Below, one piece after another: positions 1-6,616 of a DNA stretch of 8,337 bases. The DNA lies in contig PMJN01000209.1 in NCBI GenBank assembly GCA_003157445.1, positions 1 to 8,337 on the forward strand, in the 5' to 3' direction. The stretch is from Micrococcales bacterium. Its GTDB lineage: Bacteria > Actinomycetota > Actinomycetes > Actinomycetales > Dermatophilaceae. A program made the translations under genes and the position numbers. The notes under the pieces are model-generated. The model worked only from the letters and a program-made list of their open reading frames with translations. It ran no database searches and was not told the DNA's origin. Position 1 is the first letter of the stretch. Each line of letters opens with the position of its first letter.

Positions 1-677
1 GTTCTCGTTGCGGGCGCCGTTGTCGATGCCCGAAGTCGTGTGCACGGATGTCCCTACTCCTGCACGCGTCGCGGACCGGACCGTGCTGTGAGCACCAGTC
101 GCATCGCTGAACAGCGACCTCGACCACGACACAGACCGGCACACGTGCCCCCCATGGCTGAACAGCTACGAGTGATCCGTGCTGGTCGGGTGCACGCTTC
201 GTGGACGACTTACTATCGGCCAGGATCACCCTGTGTCGACTTCAGCGAGTTGGCCAGTGATGATCTCGCAGCCCTCGGCGATCGGGCATTGAAGCCTCGT
301 GCACCAACCCCTTCGAACGCACGTCCGCCGTGCAGCTGTCGCCCTTCGCGCCGTATCGATCCCCGCTGACCGCTGTGTGCGGGCAGCGCCCTCGCACGGC
401 CAGCTCGCTATCGCCAGCGGCCGCACGGCGAGGCGACCGCTGTCCGACGCAATTGGCGTCCTGGTGGGCGACCGCGGCCTGGCCCTCGTGGAGCTGTCGG
501 CCGCACCGCTGACCGATCGGACTACGCAACGACTCGAGCGCAGTTCATGTCGTGGACTCGACGGCGGCCAAGGGCAGTCTCTGATCACCGGTCGTCGTTC
601 CGTCTTCGGGACGGTGGACGGTCGACAAGAAACGACCGGATAGGTCTCCGACCTCCGCCAAGACCCTATTACTTGAT
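1..677. other. No recognisable gene; left flank
   Basis: Several open frames cross this stretch on both strands, for example + 40-369, + 299-643 and - 681-226. Their translations are rich in Arg, Pro, Ser and Ala, lack hydrophobic or motif structure, have no ribosome-binding site at the start, and match no family I know, so I do not call genes. The only structured element I see is the hairpin repeat copy at 12-68. The stretch lies directly downstream of a decayed ArsR gene, so it may be degraded DNA of the same accessory block. That is inference from position only. Confidence 0.5.
12..61 (+). repeat. Dispersed ~50-bp repeat, copy 1 (inverted partner at 2632-2681)
   Basis: This stretch aligns without gaps to the reverse complement of 2632-2681, with about 42 of 50 positions identical. 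The core GTGCACGGATGTCC (40-53) is identical in both copies. In this copy CGTGTGCA (37-44) can pair with TGCACGCG (61-68), giving an 8-bp stem with one G-T pair and a 16-nt loop. The partner copy also forms an 8-bp stem, although its loop is 2 nt longer. I do not recognise the family. A terminator, a small structured RNA or a REP-like extragenic element are all possible. Confidence 0.5.
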
Positions 678-865
678 TCACGCAGTATCGGTGAGCTGAA
701 CTGCGTCGCTCATTTGAGCGAGGCGTTCGGGCAGGACGCAGTAGTAGATCCAGGTGCCGCCCTTGTCACTGACGACAGGGCCGTCCGTGCATGGCAGGGT
801 CAGGTGGCGGCTGCGCGTAGGGCGCCGTTGCCGATACTGGTGGCGATGTCGCAGGCGCAGACCTC
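678..865 (-). pseudogene. ArsR/SmtB-family metalloregulator, C-terminal remnant, frameshifted
   Basis: Read on the minus strand, 865 onward gives EVCACDIATSIG. This matches the ELCVCD-type alpha-3 motif by which ArsR/CadC-type repressors bind As or Cd through cysteines. From 812 to the TGA at 680-678 another frame gives SRHLTL, then SDKGGTWIYY and LPERLAQMSDAV, which is the end of the recognition helix, the beta wing and the C-terminal helix of the same fold. The two pieces are 53 nt apart where an intact protein needs 54, so one base is missing in the helix-turn-helix. The helix between them is also scrambled. No N-terminal half is visible upstream of 865. Intact family members repress metal-efflux operons and release DNA on metal binding. 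No metal transporter is visible nearby. The family call is solid; the metal is inference. Confidence 0.75.
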
Positions 866-939
866 GTGAGGTGGGCGAACACCGCACCTTGGGTGCCTTC
901 CACCCGGTGCTGCGCGGAGAGAAGGTGACATCGGGAGCA

Positions 940-976
940 TCCATCCAGGACTCCGGGAGGGTCCATCCAGGACTCC
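940..976 (+). repeat. Perfect 15-bp direct repeat, 22-bp period, upstream of lipoprotein gene
   Basis: TCCATCCAGGACTCC occurs at 940-954 and again at 962-976. The start-to-start distance is 22 bp, about two helical turns, so both copies face the same side of the DNA. Each copy contains the small dyads TCCAGGA and GGACTCC. The second copy ends 24 bp before the lipoprotein start codon, and a possible -10 hexamer TGATAC (978-983) follows it immediately. That position suits an operator or activator site. The alternative is a chance or slippage duplication. The function is inferred from position only. Confidence 0.6.
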
Positions 977-988
977 CTGATACATCAA

Positions 989-994
989 AGGGGA
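989..994 (+). promoter_or_regulatory. Shine-Dalgarno site of the lipoprotein gene
   Basis: AGGGGA lies 6 nt before ATG 1001. It supports this start, which also places a lipoprotein signal peptide exactly at the N-terminus. Confidence 0.75.
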
Positions 995-1000
995 ACGATC

Positions 1001-2002
1001 ATGAGCAGCTCACGAGGCCGCTTCACCCTGATGGTCCTTGCAACCACCGTCTTGGGCCTGGGGGTCACTGCTTGCACTCCCAGCAACAGCCAGTCGCCGC
1101 AGACCCCGGGCAGTTTCACCACCACAACAGCAAACCCAGAGTCAGCCGCGACCTCCTCGTCCCCTACTGCCAACACGAGTGCTACCACCCCAGAGTCGTC
1201 CTCCAGCGGCAGCACGACGAATACCACCCCAGCGCCGTCCCCCACAGCGTCCACGTCGAACATCGCGGCCACCGGTCCGGTCTGGCCCATCGAGCCGCGC
1301 ACGATCGCGGCTGCTGCCTCTGGGCAAGGCGTGCCAGTGCTGAGCGCGATCCGGACCGGACGGCACGGCTCCTATGAACGCCTCACCCTCCAGTTCACCT
1401 CCTCATTCGGCGAGGCCAACGTCCGCTACGTGCCCGTCGTCCACGCGGACCCTTCGGATAAGGCCGTGCCACTGCAGGGCTTGTCGTTCCTGCAGGTCGT
1501 GGTCCACGGGGCCGTGGCCCACTGGTCGGCCACGCCCATCACGCCCTATGCCGGCCCGTCCACGGTGATGCCAGGCTATCCCACACTCAAGCAGGTCTCC
1601 ATCTCAGGCGACTTCGAGGCCGTGCTCAGCTTCGGCATCGGACTTGACCGAACGGCCGGTTTCCAGGTCACCCGGCTGCAGTCCCCGGCTCGGTTGGTTG
1701 TGGACATCGCAGAAAGCCCGCCCTGGCGGATGTGGCCCGACGACAGCCTCGCGATGGCCCGGGCCATTCAGACCTCGTTTGACCAGGGCCACATGCCCTG
1801 GCGCGGCAGCGGTGAGGGCGTCGTCTGGTCTTACGCATTGGCCGTATACGGATGGAGCAACCCAGTCGTGACGCGGCTCCCCGGCACCGACACCTACCGT
1901 CTGACACGCCAAGGGTCGCCCGAGCACGTCACGGTCCGGGCCGCGCCGGAATTCCCCACGACAAGCAGGAACAGCATCTTCGAAATCGCCGACACCCGAT
2001 GA
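1001..2002 (+). CDS. AMIN-like domain lipoprotein
   Basis: This is a 333-aa predicted lipoprotein. A short basic start (R5, R7) leads into a hydrophobic stretch and the lipobox VTAC, so Cys25 would be lipidated and the protein held on the outer face of the membrane. Residues 26-95 are a Ser/Thr/Pro/Asn-rich linker of the kind that spans the cell wall. Residues 112-238 match the actinobacterial AMIN-like domain. Its landmarks are IRTGRHGSYERLTLQF, then VRYVPVV, a GDFEAVLSFGIGL segment and PARLVVDI. AMIN domains are generally linked to cell-wall localisation, but the function of this subgroup is not settled. Residues 246-333 form a further Trp-containing segment that I do not recognise as a named domain. 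The gene is intact and lies between two broken genes; its TGA almost touches the Hsp20 remnant. Control by the direct repeats at 940-976 is inference. Confidence 0.85.
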   Translation: MSSSRGRFTLMVLATTVLGLGVTACTPSNSQSPQTPGSFTTTTANPESAATSSSPTANTSATTPESSSSGSTTNTTPAPSPTASTSNIAATGPVWPIEPRTIAAAASGQGVPVLSAIRTGRHGSYERLTLQFTSSFGEANVRYVPVVHADPSDKAVPLQGLSFLQVVVHGAVAHWSATPITPYAGPSTVMPGYPTLKQVSISGDFEAVLSFGIGLDRTAGFQVTRLQSPARLVVDIAESPPWRMWPDDSLAMARAIQTSFDQGHMPWRGSGEGVVWSYALAVYGWSNPVVTRLPGTDTYRLTRQGSPEHVTVRAAPEFPTTSRNSIFEIADTR

Positions 2003-2006
2003 ACCA

Positions 2007-2332
2007 GATCGCAACGGGGACGAGTTCATCGTGGAGTTTGACCTGCTAGGGGTGAAGGCCCAGGACGTCGACCTGAACGTCAAGCGCAACGTGCTCACGG
2101 TCAGGGCCGAACGGCCCATCTTCGACGTCAAGGACACCGAGATGATTGCCGCCGAGCGGCCTCGCGGGTCTTCAGCCGGCAGCTGTTCCTGGGGAACAAC
2201 TTGGACACTGACTGGGTCAAGGCCGAGTACGACGCCGGTGTGCTGCGGTTGACCATCCCGGTCTCCGAGCAGGCCAAGCCACACAAGATCGAGATCGCCC
2301 ACAACGGCCACCGCAAGGCCATCAAGTCCTGA
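2007..2332 (+). pseudogene. Hsp20/alpha-crystallin small heat-shock protein, truncated and frameshifted
   Basis: Starting 4 nt after the lipoprotein stop, one frame reads [16 protein letters not shown], then NVLTVRAER and AAERPRG. From 2168 another frame continues with [40 protein letters not shown] and the TGA at 2330-2332. Together they form almost all of an alpha-crystallin domain plus its C-terminal tail, about 108 residues. Intact relatives are ATP-independent chaperones that hold unfolding proteins as oligomers. Two defects are clear. The N-terminal arm, normally some 25-35 residues before this point, is missing and replaced by the end of the lipoprotein gene. One base has also been lost near 2166-2168. 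The normally conserved Pro of the LPGV motif is Leu here. GTG 2031 could start a short frame, but that frame would leave the domain at the shift. Confidence 0.85.
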
Positions 2333-2384
2333 CCCGGAGAGTCGGAGGGATCTGTGCCCCGCCCCATCATTTCGGGTCCGCTAC

Positions 2385-2424
2385 CGGTGCGACTGGCGTT
2401 CATGTGAGAACGCCGGTCGCACCG
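2385..2424. terminator. 17-bp stem hairpin, likely terminator, no T-tract
   Basis: The left arm 2385-2401 and right arm 2408-2424 pair over 17 bp with a single G-T mismatch and a 6-nt loop (ATGTGA). The hairpin starts 53 nt after the Hsp20 stop, in the gap between converging transcription units. That position favours termination, possibly in both directions. There is no run of T on either side, as is common for strong hairpins in high-GC actinobacteria. The structure is read directly; the terminator role is inference. Confidence 0.65.
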
Positions 2425-2631
2425 CCGCGCACCTTCTGAGCATCAACCCCCTAAGGTACGGCCGGTGCAGCCTACCCAGGCCCGAGTAATTAGCAACACC
2501 ATGAGCCTTGTGGCATTTCTTGAGGCGCGCCAGGTAAAGGATGAACTCATTGCGGGCGCCGCGATTTGAGAAAGCGCCTGGTCGACGGCCGATACGCCCA
2601 CAGCAACATCGAAGGAACCAGACACGTGCAT

Positions 2632-2681
2632 AGGAGTGCGGACATCCGTGCACGCGACCTCGGACATCGACACCGGTGCCC
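2632..2681 (-). repeat. Dispersed ~50-bp repeat, copy 2 (inverted partner at 12-61)
   Basis: This is the minus-strand copy of the element at 12-61, starting 7 nt past the DUF3017 stop. Its stem pairs CGCGTGCA (2656-2649) with TGCACGTG (2630-2623), 8 bp with one G-T pair around an 18-nt loop. Because it follows the last gene of the minus-strand unit, it could end that transcript. The downstream stem arm extends past the block aligned to copy 1. Confidence 0.5.
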
Positions 2682-2687
2682 TTCGGC

Positions 2688-2957
2688 TCAGCCCATCGGT
2701 CGCAGATCCAGTGCGATGACTATGACAAAAAGCGCCACGGCCATCCCTAGAAGAAACAGGACGTCGGCGGCCCGAGAACGCACGACCAGCCCGCCTGCCC
2801 GTTCCGCCGGCAGCACCAGCCTGATCAACGCTGCGCCAAACACCGTCCCAGCAAGGATGAATCCACCAACGCGAACCTGGCCAACCGCGATCACCACCAG
2901 ACCCGATATCAGGGCCGCGGCGACCAGCCACAATGCACCAAAGCGGGCAGAGGTCAC
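2688..2957 (-). CDS. DUF3017 family small membrane protein
   Basis: This is an 89-aa protein with three predicted membrane segments, roughly residues 7-26, 30-49 and 66-83. A basic loop ([19 protein letters not shown]) sits between the second and third. This pattern and the position directly after folD fit the DUF3017 family of actinobacterial membrane proteins, whose function is unknown. The start chosen is the GTG at 2957-2955, which overlaps the folD stop as GTGA and suggests that translation is coupled to folD. A longer frame back to 3050 exists, but its extra residues are Arg-rich and lie inside folD. In Streptomyces a malate dehydrogenase gene often follows; none is present here. Confidence 0.85.
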   Translation of the reverse strand: MTSARFGALWLVAAALISGLVVIAVGQVRVGGFILAGTVFGAALIRLVLPAERAGGLVVRSRAADVLFLLGMAVALFVIVIALDLRPMG

Positions 2958-3817
2958 ATGCCGACCGCACGCTCGGCGGCCTCGACGACATTTGTGAGCA
3001 ACATCGCGCGCGTCATCGGCCCAACCCCACCGGGGTTCGGCGTAAGCCAACCTGCGACCTGAGCCACGTCAGGGTGGACGTCGCCCACCACGGTCGATTT
3101 GCCTTCAGCGCCGACCTGGCGGCTGACGCCCACGTCTACGACCGCCGCCCCCTGCTTGACCATGTCCGCACTGATGATGCCCGCCACCCCGGCTGCTGCA
3201 ACGACGATGTCCGCGCGCCCGACATGCTGGCCCAGATCGCGGGTTCCTGTGTGGCACAAGGTGACGGTGGCGTTCTCGCTACGGCGGGTCAGCAGCAGTC
3301 CGAGCGGTCGACCCACCGTCAGTCCGCGACCGACGACGACGACATGGGCACCCGCGATCGGAACGTCATACCGACGCAGCAGCTCAATGATTCCGAGCGG
3401 GGTACACGGCAAGGGCGCCGCCTGCCCCAGGACAAGGCATCCCAAGTTATACGGGTGAAGCCCGTCGACATCCTTGCTCGGGTCCACTCTCGATAGGAGA
3501 GCGAACTCATCCAGGCCCGTCGGCTGCTGCACGAGGTACCCGGTACACGCAGGGTCGGAGTTGAGCCGGTCGACGATGGCCTCGACCTCGGACTGGGTTG
3601 CTTCGGTCGGAAGGTCATACCGAATGCTGGCGATGCCGACCTCGGCGCAGTCCTTGTGCTTGGCGTTGACATACCACCGGGTGCCAGGGTCCTCTCCGAC
3701 CCGCACTGTACCCAGACCCGGGACGATGCCGCGCTCTGCCAGTGCGGAGATACGGCCTTTGAGCTCGTCCTTGATCGTTGCCAGGGTTGCCCTGCCATCC
3801 AAGATCTGCGCGGTCAT
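2954..3817 (-). CDS. folD: Bifunctional methylenetetrahydrofolate dehydrogenase / methenyltetrahydrofolate cyclohydrolase
   Basis: FolD oxidises 5,10-methylene-THF to 5,10-methenyl-THF with NADP and then hydrolyses it to 10-formyl-THF, the formyl donor for PurN and PurH. At 287 aa the protein has normal family length. Catalytic landmarks are Tyr49 and Lys53 ([14 protein letters not shown]), Gln97 and Asp118 (KDVDGLHP). The substrate-domain PCTP motif is at 137-140, the dinucleotide-binding loop GRGLTVGRP at 163-171, and NPGGVGPMT comes near the C-terminus. The usual VQLPLP reads VQQPTG here. The start is ATG 3817, with GGAAAG at 3832-3827, 9 nt upstream; a longer frame to 3847 adds residues that do not resemble the family. 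It lies 91 nt after purH, so it may be in the same transcript or have its own weak promoter. It overlaps DUF3017 by 4 nt. Confidence 0.96.
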   Translation of the reverse strand: MTAQILDGRATLATIKDELKGRISALAERGIVPGLGTVRVGEDPGTRWYVNAKHKDCAEVGIASIRYDLPTEATQSEVEAIVDRLNSDPACTGYLVQQPTGLDEFALLSRVDPSKDVDGLHPYNLGCLVLGQAAPLPCTPLGIIELLRRYDVPIAGAHVVVVGRGLTVGRPLGLLLTRRSENATVTLCHTGTRDLGQHVGRADIVVAAAGVAGIISADMVKQGAAVVDVGVSRQVGAEGKSTVVGDVHPDVAQVAGWLTPNPGGVGPMTRAMLLTNVVEAAERAVGM

Positions 3818-3908
3818 GTCCTGAATCTTTCCACAGCGGGGCCTCACCTAACTTTGCCGGTCCCCCAGCCGTGATCAACTGCAGGAGATTGCCGGGTGAA
3901 CCGTTGGC

Positions 3909-5504
3909 TCAGTGCGCGAAGTGCCGGGTACCGGTGAAGTACATCGTGATACCCGCTGACGTGGCTGCCTCGATGACCTCAGGGTCGCGGACGGACCCCC
4001 CAGGGGCCACAACGGCACGGACACCAGCATCCAGCAGCACCTGAAGCCCATCGGCGAATGGGAAAAAGGCATCCGATGCAGCCACCGAACCGGCAGCGCG
4101 TTCCACACCGGCACGAGTGACGGCAAGATGACAGGAATCGACCCGGTTTACCTGGCCCATGCCCACACCGACACTGGCGCCCCCTTTGACGAGCAAGATG
4201 GCGTTGGACTTGACGGCGCGGATGGCCCGCCACGCAAAGCCGAGGTCAGCCAGCGTCGCAGCGTCGGCCGGGTCTCCGCAAACGAGCCTCCAGCGCGATG
4301 GGTCATCACCGCCGGTCTCACCCTCGACGACCGCGTCGATCTTGTCGCGGGTCTGCATCAGGACTCCGCCACTGACCGCACGGAAGTCGACCTGGTCGCC
4401 ACGGTCCATGCCCTCGGGCAGTTTCAAGAGACGAATTGCCTTCTTGCGTTGAAGGATCTCCAGCGCCTCGGGGTCAAAGGCCGGGGCGACCACGACCTCG
4501 GTGAACACCGGAGCAATCTGCTCCGCCATCGATGCTGTGATGGGACGGTTGGTCGCGATGACTCCGCCGTATGCCGACTGAGGGTCGCAGGCGTGAGCAA
4601 GCCGGTAGGCCTGGGCGATGTCGCCAGCAATCGCGATCCCGCAGGGGTTGGCGTGCTTGATGATGGCCACGGCCGGTTCGGCGTGGTCGTACGCCGCACG
4701 CTGGGCCACATCGGCATCAATGTAGTTGTTGTAGGACATCTCCTTGCCGTGCAGCTGCTTGGCAGAGGCGATCCCAGGACGCCAGTGGGCATAAAGCGCT
4801 GCCTTCTGGTGCGGGTTCTCGCCGTAGCGAAGGACGTTAGCCCGCGTCCACGTCGCGCCTACCCACGCAGGGAAGCCGGTGCCGTCGCTGGTGTCGGCCA
4901 GAACGCTGCCCATCCAGCTTGCGACGGCAAAGTCGTAGCTAGCCGTGTGCACGAACGCTTCCGCCGCAAGGGTCTTGCGCTGGTTGAGAGTGAAACCGCC
5001 GCCACGTACCGCAACCAGCACCGAACCGTATTCCGCAGGATTTGTCACGATCGCCACGCTCGCGTGGTTCTTGGCCGCGGCCCGCATCATCGAGGGCCCA
5101 CCGATGTCGATCTGCTCTATGCACTCTTCCTGGGTGGCACCTGAGCTCACCGTGTCGGAGAACGGATACAGGTTGGAAACCACCAGGTCAAACGGCTCAA
5201 TACCCAGATCGGTCAGCTGGGCCACGTGGTCCGGGTTGCCGGTATCGGCAAGGATCCCGGCGTGGATCGTGGGATGCAGGGTCTTGACCCGACCGCCCAG
5301 AACCTCGGGAAAACCCGTCAGGTCCTCAACACGTGTCACCGGCACGCCCGCATCGGCGATCCGCGAGGCAGTTGACCCCGTTGACACCAGCGCAACGCCG
5401 GCTTCATGCAGGCCCTTTGCCAGGACCTCCAGTCCTGCTTTGTCATAAACGGAGATGAGCGCCCGACGGATGACGCGCTTACCGGAAGCCTTCGACTCGC
5501 TCAC
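3909..5504 (-). CDS. purH: Bifunctional AICAR formyltransferase / IMP cyclohydrolase
   Basis: PurH performs the last two steps of purine synthesis: formyl transfer from 10-formyl-THF to AICAR, then ring closure to IMP. The protein is 531 aa, full family length. The N-terminal IMP cyclohydrolase (MGS-like) domain shows ISVYDKAG (17-24), GRVKTLHP (71-78), NLYPF (111-115) and [16 protein letters not shown] (132-147). The transformylase domain shows RYGENPHQ (226-233), KEMSYNN (254-260) and the catalytic Lys283-His284 pair in IIKHANPCG. The C-terminus ends in [12 protein letters not shown]. The STGGT loop usual in the family reads STGST at 41-45, a mild change. The start is GTG 5504, overlapping the purN stop as GTGA, which points to coupled translation. 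Confidence 0.97.
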   Translation of the reverse strand: MSESKASGKRVIRRALISVYDKAGLEVLAKGLHEAGVALVSTGSTASRIADAGVPVTRVEDLTGFPEVLGGRVKTLHPTIHAGILADTGNPDHVAQLTDLGIEPFDLVVSNLYPFSDTVSSGATQEECIEQIDIGGPSMMRAAAKNHASVAIVTNPAEYGSVLVAVRGGGFTLNQRKTLAAEAFVHTASYDFAVASWMGSVLADTSDGTGFPAWVGATWTRANVLRYGENPHQKAALYAHWRPGIASAKQLHGKEMSYNNYIDADVAQRAAYDHAEPAVAIIKHANPCGIAIAGDIAQAYRLAHACDPQSAYGGVIATNRPITASMAEQIAPVFTEVVVAPAFDPEALEILQRKKAIRLLKLPEGMDRGDQVDFRAVSGGVLMQTRDKIDAVVEGETGGDDPSRWRLVCGDPADAATLADLGFAWRAIRAVKSNAILLVKGGASVGVGMGQVNRVDSCHLAVTRAGVERAAGSVAASDAFFPFADGLQVLLDAGVRAVVAPGGSVRDPEVIEAATSAGITMYFTGTRHFAH

Positions 5505-6124
5505 GAGATGGTGACCTTTCGTTCTGAGACGGAGAAACCATTGCGGACCATTCGGCCCACGTAGTCGACGAGCATCTGACGCTCGACTGTCTTGATGCGT
5601 TCATGTAGGAGCTCAGCAGTGTCATCGTCGTACACGTCCACGGCCCTTTGAGCCACAATCGGGCCAGTGTCGACCCCACGATCCACTACGAACAGCGTGC
5701 AACCAGTGACCTTCACCCCGTAGTCAAGGGCTGCCTGCGGACCATGGATTCCCGGGAAAGACGGTGACAGTGCCGGGTGGGTGTTGACGGTTCGTCCACC
5801 GAACTGGCTCAGGAACGCTTCGCCGGTCAGCTTCATGAAGCCGGCAAGAACCACTAGCTGAGGTTGGTATGCCGCCACCTGCGATGCAAGCCGAGCGTCC
5901 CAGTCCTCACGTGTTGCAAAGTCGGCGACCCGGCACACAAACGTAGGGATACCAGCCCTCCGTGCGCGGGCCAGGCCCTCGATGTTGTCACGATCGGCGC
6001 CCACCGCTGCGATCCGCACGCCATATGCCGGGTCCGCCGTGGCATCAATCAGCGCCTGGAGGTTTGTGCCGCAGCCCGAGACAAGGACCACGATGGTCCC
6101 GGAGATCGACCCGGTCTCGGCCAT
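5501..6124 (-). CDS. purN: Phosphoribosylglycinamide (GAR) formyltransferase
   Basis: PurN transfers the formyl group of 10-formyl-THF to GAR, the third step of purine synthesis, in the cytoplasm. The protein is 207 aa from ATG 6124, the usual length. The phosphate-binding loop is [10 protein letters not shown] (16-25). Active-site residues are Asn114 and His116 ([12 protein letters not shown]) and Asp152 (GVDTGP). The start is uncertain: ATG 6124 has no clear Shine-Dalgarno site. In-frame GTG 6133 would add three residues and lies 8 nt after a possible -10 hexamer TATCGT (6147-6142), which would suit a leaderless mRNA. A frame back to 6211 adds residues unlike the family. The stop overlaps the purH start by 4 nt. 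Confidence 0.95.
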   Translation of the reverse strand: MAETGSISGTIVVLVSGCGTNLQALIDATADPAYGVRIAAVGADRDNIEGLARARRAGIPTFVCRVADFATREDWDARLASQVAAYQPQLVVLAGFMKLTGEAFLSQFGGRTVNTHPALSPSFPGIHGPQAALDYGVKVTGCTLFVVDRGVDTGPIVAQRAVDVYDDDTAELLHERIKTVERQMLVDYVGRMVRNGFSVSERKVTIS

Positions 6125-6141
6125 GTTCGTCACGATGAGAG

Positions 6142-6150
6142 ACGATATCG
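6142..6150. promoter_or_regulatory. Possible shared -10 region of the divergent purN / membrane-protein promoters
   Basis: The 72-nt gap between the divergent genes contains the palindrome CGATATCG (6143-6150). It offers TATCGT-like -10 hexamers on both strands. On the minus strand the hexamer sits 8 nt before GTG 6133. No good -35 box is visible on either side, so this is a weak call resting mainly on position. Confidence 0.25.
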
Positions 6151-6185
6151 GACGTCGCACATGCAGTGCCTCCCCGTCCCATGCC

Positions 6186-6190
6186 AGGAG
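6186..6190 (+). promoter_or_regulatory. AGGAG Shine-Dalgarno site deciding a TTG start
   Basis: AGGAG ends 6 nt before TTG 6197 and is the only good ribosome-binding site near the start of this frame. ATG 6161 upstream, in the same frame, has none. It therefore argues for the TTG start of the small membrane protein. Confidence 0.65.
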
Positions 6191-6196
6191 TTCCCA

Positions 6197-6616
6197 TTGG
6201 TTTCGCCACACAAGTCACCGGCCCTGCCGCCAGGGGTGGCACATTCGCGACAGTTTGCAGTTCTGATGCTCATCGCTCTGATCGCCGCCGGATCTCCGTT
6301 GCCCTTTTCCGCGGTGGCTGTGGTCCCGTTGGTATGGGCCGGGGTGGAGTCGATCCTCTCGATCCGGGCCCGGTCGACGGCTCGGGCGCCAGCCCGGGGC
6401 ATCGTCTCCAGCGTCGTCGGACTGGCGCTGGTCTGCGCTCTCACTTTGATCGTGCTGTTGCCCTATGCCGTCTATGGCACCTCCAAGAGCCTCCAGGACT
6501 GCACGCTCGGGGCAAACACGGCTATCGCGACGGCAGACTGCAACTCGCGCTACAACAGCAGTCTCGACTCCATCGTTGGTGGCTTCCTCAACTTCGGAAA
6601 GCGCGCAGGTGGCTGA
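6197..6616 (+). CDS. Small actinobacterial membrane protein of unknown function
   Basis: This is a 139-aa protein from TTG 6197, chosen for the AGGAG site 6 nt upstream. Hydrophobic segments lie at about 19-31 and 36-55 (perhaps one helical hairpin or one long span) and at 68-93. They are separated by a basic loop with five Arg residues (57-67). After the last span comes a polar tail with two cysteines, Cys102 and Cys115, in the pattern QDCTLGANTAIATADC. This spacing resembles small membrane proteins I associate with actinobacteria, but I cannot name a family. If the tail is outside the cell the cysteines could form a disulfide; that is inference. The gene diverges from purN and converges on the perM-like gene, overlapping its 3' end by 29 bp. 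Confidence 0.75.
   Translation: MVSPHKSPALPPGVAHSRQFAVLMLIALIAAGSPLPFSAVAVVPLVWAGVESILSIRARSTARAPARGIVSSVVGLALVCALTLIVLLPYAVYGTSKSLQDCTLGANTAIATADCNSRYNSSLDSIVGGFLNFGKRAGG

Larger units (their letters stand above)
2333..2687. other. Convergent intergenic region without a gene
   Basis: This 355-bp gap lies between the Hsp20 remnant (plus strand) and the end of the folD-DUF3017 unit (minus strand). It contains the long hairpin at 2385-2424 and repeat copy 2 at 2632-2681. Open frames cross it on both strands, including minus-strand frames running out of the DUF3017 region, but none has a start site or a recognisable product. No tRNA fold was found. Confidence 0.6.

Noticed and set aside
40..643. 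Open frames + 40-369 and + 299-643 as genes
   Set aside because: They have no start signal and no hydrophobic or motif structure. They overlap other equally open frames on both strands.
2160..2172. Programmed ribosomal frameshift in hsp20
   Set aside because: There is no slippery heptamer or stimulatory hairpin at the shift, and the gene also lacks its N-terminus, so decay explains it better.
2546..2561. Direct repeat of TTGCGGGCGCCG with positions 8-19
   Set aside because: It is only 12 bp of very G/C-rich sequence. Its orientation and spacing disagree with the better-supported inverted 50-bp repeat, so it is probably chance.
1..2690. Composite transposon bounded by the inverted 50-bp repeats
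   Set aside because: No transposase or remnant of one is recognisable between or beside the copies, and no target-site duplication can be seen.
2443..2991. Minus-strand frame running from within folD to 2443
   Set aside because: It overlaps folD and DUF3017 in a different frame, and no recognisable protein continues beyond the DUF3017 stop. A short similarity to a frame at the window start comes from the shared DNA repeat.
4128..5144. 338-aa open frame on the plus strand inside purH
   Set aside because: It is antisense to the clearly real purH coding sequence. Such long shadow frames are expected in high-GC DNA, and the translation resembles no family.
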